DNA from: Acetobacteraceae bacterium
GTDB taxonomy: Bacteria; Pseudomonadota; Alphaproteobacteria; Acetobacterales; Acetobacteraceae
NCBI GenBank assembly: GCA_027311485.1
Contig: DAICYU010000230.1
Coordinates: forward strand, 1 to 6,489
DNA length: 6,489 nucleotides
Direction: 5' to 3'
Every line of letters starts with the position of its first letter. Position 1 is the first letter of the stretch. The notes beneath the pieces were generated by a model, which saw only the letters and a list, made by a program, of their open reading frames with translations, had not been told where the DNA came from and searched no databases. The position numbers were made by a program, and so were the translations under genes. Positions 1-6,489 of the stretch are shown here, one piece after another.

Positions 1-294
1 GCAGCCCGGGAGAAACTGAACGTCGTCTTCGTTATCATCAATAACTACTCGTATCGGATTCTCAAGCAGCGCACCAACGCGATGAAGGCGCTGGCGGCAC
101 AGGCCGACAGCTATGTCGGGATGGATCTGGATAAGCCACGGGTCGATTTCGTTGCGGTTGCCCGTGGCCTTGGATTGACCGCGCACAAGGCCAGGACATT
201 GTCGGATGTTGGCGACCTGCTGCAGCAAGCGTTGCGCGCTGAAGGTCCCACACTGATCGACGTGGAGGTTGACCGGTCCTGGAAGCCTGTCTGA
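1..294 (+). CDS. ThDP-dependent decarboxylase/synthase, C-terminal part (5' end outside window)
   Basis: The first base is in frame and the gene runs 97 codons to TGA at 292-294, so only the C-terminal ThDP-binding domain is visible. The segment VVFVIINNYSYRILKQ holds, at residues 14-15, the Asn pair that closes the GDG-x(n)-NN motif binding Mg2+ and the diphosphate of thiamine diphosphate. The GDG half lies upstream of the window. The next stretch (MDLDKPRVDFVAVARGLG, then a helix and EGPTLIDVEVD) is the usual end of benzoylformate decarboxylase and acetolactate synthase large-subunit relatives, which cleave or join 2-oxoacids in the cytoplasm. The full-length family is about 530-600 residues. 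With this little sequence I cannot separate a benzoylformate-type decarboxylase from an acetolactate synthase-like enzyme. The ATG at 82 is internal, because family homology continues upstream of it. The downstream genes lie on the opposite strand, so this gene ends its transcription unit. Confidence 0.88.
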   Translation, partial: AAREKLNVVFVIINNYSYRILKQRTNAMKALAAQADSYVGMDLDKPRVDFVAVARGLGLTAHKARTLSDVGDLLQQALRAEGPTLIDVEVDRSWKPV

Positions 295-302
295 CAGGAC
301 CG
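274..302 (+). terminator. inverted repeat over the stop codon of the ThDP enzyme gene, possible terminator
   Basis: CGGTCCTG at 274-281 pairs perfectly with CAGGACCG at 295-302, leaving a 13-base loop that contains the TGA stop. A competing fold pairs CCTGTC (286-291) with GACAGG (293-298) around one base. No T-run follows, so this is not a canonical intrinsic terminator. It sits where a convergent gene pair would need one. The structure is seen directly; the terminator role is inferred. Confidence 0.3.
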
Positions 303-414
303 TAAGCCACAACGCCCGCCGGGTGGTCATTCTATCCGGCGCGGCCGCCTGCCGCCTGGACCTGCTGGCGGATCGCCGCCCAACGGCCGGCCATACAGAA
401 GTGGTGACCAGCCT

Positions 415-582
415 CTACCGGGACGGGGTCTGCGGCATCGTGAGCAATGCCATCACCAGTACGGCCACCACGACGATCATTCCCAGCGCTACCCAGATCA
501 GAATGATGACAAGGCGCATGCGCTGGTCATTTTCGGATGCCCATTTTTCCAGTGCCCGCAGCAGACCGGTCATTCTGACCAT
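415..582 (-). CDS. small single-pass membrane protein, unknown function
   Basis: I do not recognise a family. From the ATG at 582 the product is 55 residues: a short amphipathic, charged N-terminus (LLRALEKWASENDQRMR), then one long hydrophobic stretch of about 26 residues (LVIILIWVALGMIVVVAVLVM...) and a short polar tail ending TMPQTPSR, stop TAG at 415-417. Positive charges just before the hydrophobic segment suggest an N-terminus-in orientation, with the tail outside. Alternative starts are the ATGs at 588 (57 residues) and 573 (52 residues). I prefer 582 because GGGA lies six bases upstream, though 588 also has a purine-rich site. The open frame extends farther upstream to about 855, but that part is Arg/Pro/Cys-rich and overlaps the glycosylase gene, so it looks non-coding. 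The gene lies 97 bases downstream of the glycosylase gene on the same strand and could be cotranscribed with it. Confidence 0.55.
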   Translation of the reverse strand: MVRMTGLLRALEKWASENDQRMRLVIILIWVALGMIVVVAVLVMALLTMPQTPSR

Positions 583-679
583 CACCATTCCCACTTTCCG
601 CCCGCACCTTTTACCGCGTGAAATAAAGTATGGAAGGCGGATCGTTCTGGTCGCGTCGCATGGCCCCCATCGCGGCCTG

Positions 680-1309
680 CTATGCTCGGCTGCCGGCCGC
701 CTGGCCTTTCGCTTCATCCGCGGCACGATACAGATACCATGTCGCCAGCGACCGGAAGGGTGCCCAGCACTGGCCGATCTCCGCCAATGCCCGGGGTTTC
801 GGCTGGGCATCCAGGCCGTGCAGCACGCGGTATCCTTCCCGGACGCCGAAATCATCGACCGGCAGCACGTCAGGGCGTCCGAGTGTAAAGATCAGCAGCA
901 TCTCCACTGTCCATCGTCCGACGCCGCGGATCGTCGTCAGCCGCTCGATCAGGGCCGCGTCATCGAGCCGGTGGCACTGACGCCGGGACGGTACGGTGCC
1001 ATCCAGGGTCTTGGCGCAGATATCGCGGATCGCGACGATCTTTCCGGCCGAAAAACCGCAACCTCGCAACGCGGTGTCGGCCGTGGCGAGCACTTCCTGC
1101 GGCGGCGGGAACAATTCGCCGGGGAACAGGGCGGCAAACCGCTGCAGGATGGCTTCGGCGGCCTTGCCGTGCAGTTGTTGGTGGGCAATGGCACGAATCA
1201 GCGCTTCATACGGGCTGCGCTGGCGCTGGATGTTCAGGCGCGGGCGCCCAACGCGTTCGATCAGCGCGGCGAACCGAGGCTCCTGGCTCAGGTGCCGTAC
1301 CCCATCCAC
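680..1309 (-). CDS. DNA-3-methyladenine glycosylase II family (AlkA-type, HhH-GPD)
   Basis: This is a 209-residue base-excision repair enzyme expected to remove alkylated purines such as 3-methyladenine by cutting the N-glycosidic bond. Early helices carry SPYEALIRAIAHQQLHGKAA (about 32-51), the usual start of the HhH-GPD fold. GCGFSAGKIVAIRDIC (83-98) precedes the helix-hairpin-helix LTTIRGVGRWTVEMLL (124-139), which grips the DNA backbone. FTLGRPDVLPVDDFGVREG (141-159) carries the catalytic aspartate, the second Asp of the VDD motif (D153). The C-terminal WAPFRSLATWYLYRAAD helix is also typical. The C-terminal four-cysteine cluster of endonuclease III and MutY is absent, which supports AlkA over Nth. 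It is a short form lacking the N-terminal beta domain of the 282-residue E. coli AlkA. The start is GTG at 1309, with GAAGG seven bases upstream; no in-frame ATG lies between it and the upstream stop at 1349-1351. It is transcribed divergently from the dehydrogenase gene. No ada-box or other adaptive-response element was recognised. Confidence 0.93.
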   Translation of the reverse strand: MDGVRHLSQEPRFAALIERVGRPRLNIQRQRSPYEALIRAIAHQQLHGKAAEAILQRFAALFPGELFPPPQEVLATADTALRGCGFSAGKIVAIRDICAKTLDGTVPSRRQCHRLDDAALIERLTTIRGVGRWTVEMLLIFTLGRPDVLPVDDFGVREGYRVLHGLDAQPKPRALAEIGQCWAPFRSLATWYLYRAADEAKGQAAGSRA

Positions 1310-1316
1310 GATTTTG

Positions 1317-1321
1317 CCTTC
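1317..1321 (-). promoter_or_regulatory. ribosome binding site deciding the GTG start of the glycosylase gene
   Basis: On the minus strand this reads GAAGG, seven bases before GTG at 1309, with a further AAGGGGGG just upstream. It supports GTG as the start in the absence of a nearby ATG. Confidence 0.6.
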
Positions 1322-1530
1322 GCCCCCCTTGTGACACAGGTATCTTGCTTATCGGAACTCCCAGGTGGCAACCATCCCTGTTTTGCTTTGCTCGCCAAGA
1401 CCTGTGGGACGCGGCCCCCGGGCGCCGATGGAAGATTGCCTGCTGTCCGGCCGCATCGACTGTGATGCAGCGGTGGCTGCCACGAATTGACGTTCCCCGC
1501 TGGCGCCTGATCTGCTGCGTTCTTCGTATG

Positions 1531-1537
1531 AAGGGAG
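1531..1537 (+). promoter_or_regulatory. ribosome binding site deciding the GTG start of the dehydrogenase gene
   Basis: AAGGGAG lies seven bases before GTG at 1545. The nearby ATG at 1528 is out of frame with the dehydrogenase, so GTG is the best start. Confidence 0.7.
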
Positions 1538-1544
1538 CAGGCTG

Positions 1545-2300
1545 GTGGAGATCAGGTTCGACGGAAAAACCGTGGCCGTCACAGGCGCGGGCCATGGTTT
1601 TGGACGGGCGATCGCGCAGACCTTCGCCGGTTTGGGCGCGCGGGTTTTCGCCACGGATATCGCCGATGGCGGGCTGACTGACACCGCGGTTCGGGCGAAC
1701 ATCACGGCGCATGCGATGGACCTGCGCGACCGTGTCGCAGCGGCCGGCTGGATTGCGGACATCGAGCAGACAATCGGCGGCGCCATCGACATTCTGGTGA
1801 ACAATGCCGGTGGCGTGGCGGGGCAGGACCCTGTCGCGCTGGAGGACGTCTCCGATCAGGCCTGGGACGTTATTTTCGATATCAACGTCAATGCTGCGTT
1901 TACCTTATGCCGAGCGGCGGTGCCGGGAATGAAGCGGGCTGGCGGGGGGCGGATCATCAACATCAGCTCCAGTGCCGGGCTGCAGCCGTCGCTGACCGGT
2001 ATCCAGGCGTATTGCAGCACCAAGCACGCTGTGGTCGGTCTGACGCGGCAGCTCGCGCATGAACTGGGGCGGTTCAACATTACGGTCAACTCCGTCGCGC
2101 CGGGCCTGGTCCGCACCAACGCAGCGACCGAACGGCAATGGGACAGCTATGGCGCGGAGGGGCAGGCGGCGCTGCTGGAGCGTATTGCAATGAAGCGGCT
2201 GGGGGCGGCCGAGGACATTGCCAACGCCGTGGTATTCTTCGCGTCCGACCTGGCCGGCTTCGTGAATGGACAAGTGCTGCAGGTTGATGGCGGCCGGTGA
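1545..2300 (+). CDS. classical short-chain dehydrogenase/reductase (FabG-like SDR oxidoreductase)
   Basis: This 251-residue protein is the usual length for classical SDRs, cytoplasmic NAD(P)(H)-dependent enzymes that interconvert alcohols and ketones. The Rossmann glycine motif VTGAGHGFG is at 12-20. Asp38 at the end of the second strand (FATDI) favours NAD(H) over NADP(H). DILVNNAGG (82-90) stabilises the central sheet. The catalytic tetrad is complete: Asn114 in INVNAAF, Ser142 in NISSSAG, and Tyr156/Lys160 in YCSTK. NSVAPGLVRT (182-191) and the C-terminal NGQVLQVDGG are also standard. The substrate loop around 192-212 (ATERQWDSYGAEGQAALLE) is not diagnostic, so 3-oxoacyl-ACP reductase, a sugar dehydrogenase or a catabolic alcohol dehydrogenase all remain possible. 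The next gene is a transporter 193 bases downstream on the same strand, which suggests a catabolic role rather than fatty acid synthesis; that part is inference. Confidence 0.94.
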   Translation: MEIRFDGKTVAVTGAGHGFGRAIAQTFAGLGARVFATDIADGGLTDTAVRANITAHAMDLRDRVAAAGWIADIEQTIGGAIDILVNNAGGVAGQDPVALEDVSDQAWDVIFDINVNAAFTLCRAAVPGMKRAGGGRIINISSSAGLQPSLTGIQAYCSTKHAVVGLTRQLAHELGRFNITVNSVAPGLVRTNAATERQWDSYGAEGQAALLERIAMKRLGAAEDIANAVVFFASDLAGFVNGQVLQVDGGR

Positions 2301-2493
2301 GCCGGGATGGGGTTCGCAAGTGCCGGGATACGCCGCGCGGACATCAAAAGGCCGGCTCACTTTCCCCCTGTTTTACCGCTCTGATATCCATTAACGTTGT
2401 GTCACATCGCTGCTCGGCAGGGCGGCGATGCTCCGGCAGCACGACTATAAAAGCGGCATACCGGTACATTGAAGCAATATTTGGGGGGCAGTC
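2301..2493 (+). other. intergenic region between dehydrogenase and transporter genes
   Basis: These 193 bases carry no recognised gene. They hold a direct repeat GCCGGGAT (2301-2308 and 2322-2329, spaced 21 bases), a small palindrome TGTG-T-CACA (2398-2406) next to AACGTT (2393-2398), and an AT-rich TATAAAA (2446-2452) that could be a -10 box, although no -35 box precedes it at the right distance. No terminator hairpin was found after the dehydrogenase, so readthrough into the transporter gene is possible. The region is visibly less GC-rich near its end, as expected for a promoter. Confidence 0.35.
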
Positions 2494-4230
<1,737 letters not shown>

Positions 4231-4235
4231 TACCG

Positions 4236-4271
4236 GGTGCCTCCATCCCGTTTGCCCGGGATGGAGGCACC
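4236..4271 (+). terminator. perfect 14-bp hairpin after the transporter gene, probable terminator without a T-run
   Basis: GGTGCCTCCATCCC (4236-4249) pairs without mismatch with GGGATGGAGGCACC (4258-4271) across the eight-base loop GTTTGCCC. It starts five bases after the transporter stop. The bases that follow are GC-rich rather than a T-run, so it departs from the textbook intrinsic terminator. It could still end transcription, stabilise the upstream mRNA 3' end, or act on the opposite strand. Confidence 0.65.
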
Positions 4272-4314
4272 GGCGCCGACGATGCCGCCGGATCGCGCTT
4301 TCCGCATAACCCGC

Positions 4315-4320
4315 TATGAT
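4315..4320 (+). promoter_or_regulatory. possible -10 box for the molybdenum hydroxylase gene
   Basis: TATGAT matches five of six bases of the sigma-70 -10 consensus. It lies between the terminator-like hairpin and the gene start, giving a short leader of about 20-25 bases. No good -35 box is visible 16-18 bases upstream, so this is only a candidate. Confidence 0.2.
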
Positions 4321-4335
4321 CGACGGAAGACCAGC

Positions 4336-4341
4336 GGGGAG
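4336..4341 (+). promoter_or_regulatory. ribosome binding site deciding the start of the molybdenum hydroxylase gene
   Basis: GGGGAG lies eight bases before ATG at 4350. A second ATG at 4345 is only three bases away and opens a 19-codon frame ending at 4404, so 4350 is the productive start. Confidence 0.6.
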
Positions 4342-4349
4342 CGAATGGA

Positions 4350-6489
4350 ATGGCGCCATTGCACGCGAAATCAGTCCGGCGGCGTGAAGACCAGCGGCTG
4401 CTGACAGGGCAGGGCAACTACACCGCGGACGCTGCGCCACCCGGCATGACGGTCGCCTGCTTCCTCCGTTCCCCTCACGCCCATGCGGATATCAGCCGGA
4501 TCGATACCGCGGTGGCGCGTGCCCTGCCGGGCGTCATCGGCATCTTTACCGCGGCTGACCTGACCGATATCGCTCCAATTCCGGGTGGGATCGGCTTTCC
4601 ACGCCCCGATGGCGGCCCGGCGCCGAAGACCGACCGGCCGCTGCTCGCCCACGACCGGGTGCGTTTCGTTGGCGAGCCAGTTGCCATGGTCATCGCCGAA
4701 ACGCGCGCCACGGCACAGGACGCAGCCGAGGCAATCACAGTGGACTATGAAGCCAGGCCGGTGGTGACCGATCCGGCGGCGGCACTGGCCGGCGAGGCCG
4801 CCGCGGTGTGGGATGACGTGCCCGACAATATCGGCTTCCTCTGGCAGCGCGGTGACGCCGCCGGGGCGGACGCGGCGCTGGCCCGGTCGGCGCATGTTAC
4901 CAGGCTGGCGTTCAACGTGTCGCGTGTGACGGCAAACTCGATGGAGCCGCGTGGCGCCTGGGCCTGCATGGCACCGGACGGGCGGATCGAGTTGCACGCA
5001 TCGCATCAATCCCCGTTCGCATTGCGCAACGGGCTGGCCAGCGGCGTCTTCCACGTGCCACCGACCGATATCCGGGTGCTTCCCGGCGACGTTGGCGGCT
5101 CCTTCGGCATGAAATCCGGGGTTCATCTGGAATCCGCCCTGGTCGCCTGGGCTGCCCGGCTTTTGAACCGCCCGGTTCGGTGGGTCGCCGATCGGACCGA
5201 AGGCTTCCTGACCGATGAACAGGCCCGCGAAATGCGGATCATTGCGTCCCTGGGCCTGGACAAGAATGGGGTGTTCACCGCCCTGCAACTGCGCTGGGAT
5301 GTCAACCTGGGCGCTTATGTCTCAGCCCGCTCCGGCTGGTGTGTCGGCAATATCGGCGGCATTGCCGGCGTTTACCGTATCCCGTTCATCGCCGCGCAGG
5401 TCAGGGGCATCATGACCCATACCGTGCCGACTGCGGCATATCGCGGGGCAGGCCGGCCGGAAGCCACCTACGCGATCGAGCGGCTGATCGATGTCGCCGC
5501 CCGGGAACTGGGCATCAGCCCCTACGAGCTGCGGTGCCGCAACCTGATCCCGCCCGAGGCGATGCCGTACAAGACCGCGCTGACCTTCACCTACGATTGC
5601 GGGGAGTTCGAGGGCAACATGCGCATGGCCGCCGAGATGGCAGAGCTGGAGGCTTTTCCGGCCCGCAGGGCGGAGGCGCAACAGCGCGGCCGCCTTCGCG
5701 GCATCGGATTGTGCAACTGCATCGAGGTTGCCGGGGGGCCGTTCCTGCGTCCAGCCAAGGACCTTGCAAGCCTGCGCCTGGCCGAGGACGGCACGCTGGT
5801 GCTGCGATCCGGTTCGATGTCGGTCGGGCAGGGGTTGGAAACCGCTTTCTGCCAGCTGGTTGCGGACCGCTTCGGCGTGCCAATCGACCAGATCCGGTAT
5901 GAGGGCGGCGACACCGACCTGCTGGCAAGCGGCAAGGGCAACGGCGGCTCCGGTGCGCTGTGCATCGGCGGATCGGCCGTATCCCTCGCCGTGGATAAGG
6001 TGATCGAGAAAGCGCGGGAGATTGCCGCGGAATTGTTGGAAGCCGCCGTGGTGGATGTGGAACTGGCGGACGGGCGCTTCACTATTGCCGGCACCGACCG
6101 ATCGGTTGATCTCGCAACCGTGGCACGGGCGGCCCCAGTCCAGCGAGGCGAGGAGGGCGGTTTGGTCGAAAGCGGCGAATTTACCCCCACAGCCGTCACC
6201 TTTCCAAACGGCACGCATATCTGTGAGGTCGAAATCGACCCGGAAACCGGCGTGACGGAGATCGTGGGCTACAGCGCGGTCGAGGAACTCGGCCGCGTGC
6301 TGAACCCGATGCTGGTCGCCGGGCAGATCCATGGCGGCGTGGTGCAAGGCGTTGGCCAGGCATTGGGGGAGGCGATCCTGCATGACCCGGACTCCGGACA
6401 GATGCTGACAGCCTCCTTCATGGACTACCCGATGCCGCGGGCCGGGGATTACCCCGTGTTCCGCCTGGCAACGCGTGAGGTTCCCACGG
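4350..6489 (+). CDS. xanthine dehydrogenase/CoxL-family molybdenum hydroxylase, large molybdopterin-binding subunit (3' end outside window)
   Basis: The frame is open from ATG 4350 to the window end: 713 codons of a family usually 750-800 long. These enzymes hydroxylate aldehydes, N-heterocycles or related carbons at a molybdopterin cytosine dinucleotide centre, with electrons passing to FeS and FAD subunits. The N-terminus (RREDQRLLTGQGNYTAD, about 11-27) and LRSPHAHADI (39-48) are standard. FVGEPVAMVIAE (about 106-117) belongs to the first domain. SMEPRGAW (197-204), GDVGGSFGMKS (246-256) and SVGQGLET (491-498) line the cofactor site. The active-site loop AYRGAGRPEA begins at residue 363; it lacks the Cys of the AYRCSFR loop of true (form I) CO dehydrogenase, so this is not a CO dehydrogenase of that type. 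The window stops at REVPT, where relatives soon reach the GxGE motif carrying the catalytic Glu, so that residue cannot be checked. No FeS or FAD subunit gene lies upstream; they may follow. Substrate unknown; an aldehyde or aromatic compound is plausible. Confidence 0.93.
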   Translation, partial: MAPLHAKSVRRREDQRLLTGQGNYTADAAPPGMTVACFLRSPHAHADISRIDTAVARALPGVIGIFTAADLTDIAPIPGGIGFPRPDGGPAPKTDRPLLAHDRVRFVGEPVAMVIAETRATAQDAAEAITVDYEARPVVTDPAAALAGEAAAVWDDVPDNIGFLWQRGDAAGADAALARSAHVTRLAFNVSRVTANSMEPRGAWACMAPDGRIELHASHQSPFALRNGLASGVFHVPPTDIRVLPGDVGGSFGMKSGVHLESALVAWAARLLNRPVRWVADRTEGFLTDEQAREMRIIASLGLDKNGVFTALQLRWDVNLGAYVSARSGWCVGNIGGIAGVYRIPFIAAQVRGIMTHTVPTAAYRGAGRPEATYAIERLIDVAARELGISPYELRCRNLIPPEAMPYKTALTFTYDCGEFEGNMRMAAEMAELEAFPARRAEAQQRGRLRGIGLCNCIEVAGGPFLRPAKDLASLRLAEDGTLVLRSGSMSVGQGLETAFCQLVADRFGVPIDQIRYEGGDTDLLASGKGNGGSGALCIGGSAVSLAVDKVIEKAREIAAELLEAAVVDVELADGRFTIAGTDRSVDLATVARAAPVQRGEEGGLVESGEFTPTAVTFPNGTHICEVEIDPETGVTEIVGYSAVEELGRVLNPMLVAGQIHGGVVQGVGQALGEAILHDPDSGQMLTASFMDYPMPRAGDYPVFRLATREVPT

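Larger units (their letters stand above)
1310..1544. other. divergent intergenic region between glycosylase and dehydrogenase genes
   Basis: These 235 bases must hold promoters for both directions. Reading toward the dehydrogenase, TTGACG at 1487-1492 resembles a -35 box, but no convincing -10 box follows at 16-18 bases. Two small inverted repeats lie just before it: GCATC/GATGC (1453-1457 and 1464-1468) and GCAGC/GCTGC (1467-1471 and 1476-1480, four-base loop). They could be regulator sites or chance in GC-rich DNA. Minus-strand frames crossing this region look like low-complexity shadows, and I see no gene. Confidence 0.4.

Noticed and set aside
269..1465. Plus-strand open frame of 398 codons opposite the glycosylase and small membrane protein genes
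   Set aside because: Its product is rich in Arg, Pro and Gly with no family motif, while the minus strand over most of it encodes a clear AlkA-type glycosylase. It is an antisense shadow common in GC-rich DNA.
1206..1804. Overlapping minus-strand frames (151 and 168 codons) across the divergent region and the start of the dehydrogenase gene
   Set aside because: They overlap the Rossmann motif of the dehydrogenase and the start of the glycosylase gene, have no family signature, and overlap each other in different frames.
2446..2452. TATAAAA as a firm promoter for the transporter gene
   Set aside because: It resembles a -10 box, but the bases 16-18 positions upstream do not resemble a -35 box, so it is mentioned only within the intergenic entry.
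5339..5902. Plus-strand 187-codon frame inside the hydroxylase gene
   Set aside because: It is an out-of-frame Arg/Gly/Pro-rich reading of the hydroxylase coding sequence, which itself is unbroken and carries the AYRGAGR loop in this interval.
4371..6383. Two long minus-strand open frames (305 and 353 codons) opposite the molybdenum hydroxylase gene
   Set aside because: Neither has recognisable motifs, and the plus strand carries conserved molybdenum hydroxylase motifs throughout. They are antisense shadows.

Overview
The window comes from a GC-rich bacterial chromosome or large replicon. Gene style points to Proteobacteria, most likely an alphaproteobacterium, but no rRNA or other marker gene is present to fix the lineage. 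It holds six protein-coding genes (two cut by the window edges), a perfect terminator-like hairpin and several short intergenic regions. I see no tRNA, rRNA, CRISPR array, insertion sequence or phage gene.

Layout. Positions 1-294 (+) are the last 97 codons of a thiamine-diphosphate (ThDP) dependent decarboxylase/synthase of the acetolactate synthase / benzoylformate decarboxylase superfamily. Two minus-strand genes face it: a 55-residue single-pass membrane protein (415-582) and an AlkA-type HhH-GPD DNA-3-methyladenine glycosylase (680-1309, GTG start). A 235-base divergent region leads to a plus-strand series: a classical NAD-type short-chain dehydrogenase/reductase (1545-2300, GTG start), a major facilitator transporter of the metabolite:H+ symporter (MHS) group with a large extracytoplasmic insert (2494-4230), a 14-bp perfect hairpin (4236-4271), and the first 713 codons of a molybdenum hydroxylase large subunit of the xanthine dehydrogenase/CoxL family (4350 to the window end).

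How the genes may work together. The transporter, the dehydrogenase and the molybdenum hydroxylase look like parts of a catabolic region for a small organic compound, possibly an organic acid or an aromatic compound: uptake by H+ symport, alcohol/ketone oxidation or reduction, and aldehyde or heterocycle hydroxylation. The ThDP enzyme would fit as a 2-oxoacid decarboxylase producing an aldehyde, but it is separated by the minus-strand repair gene pair, so this link is only suggested by proximity. No substrate can be named from the sequence. Nothing here amounts to a clearly new system. The most distinctive item is the roughly 118-residue two-cysteine insert in the transporter.
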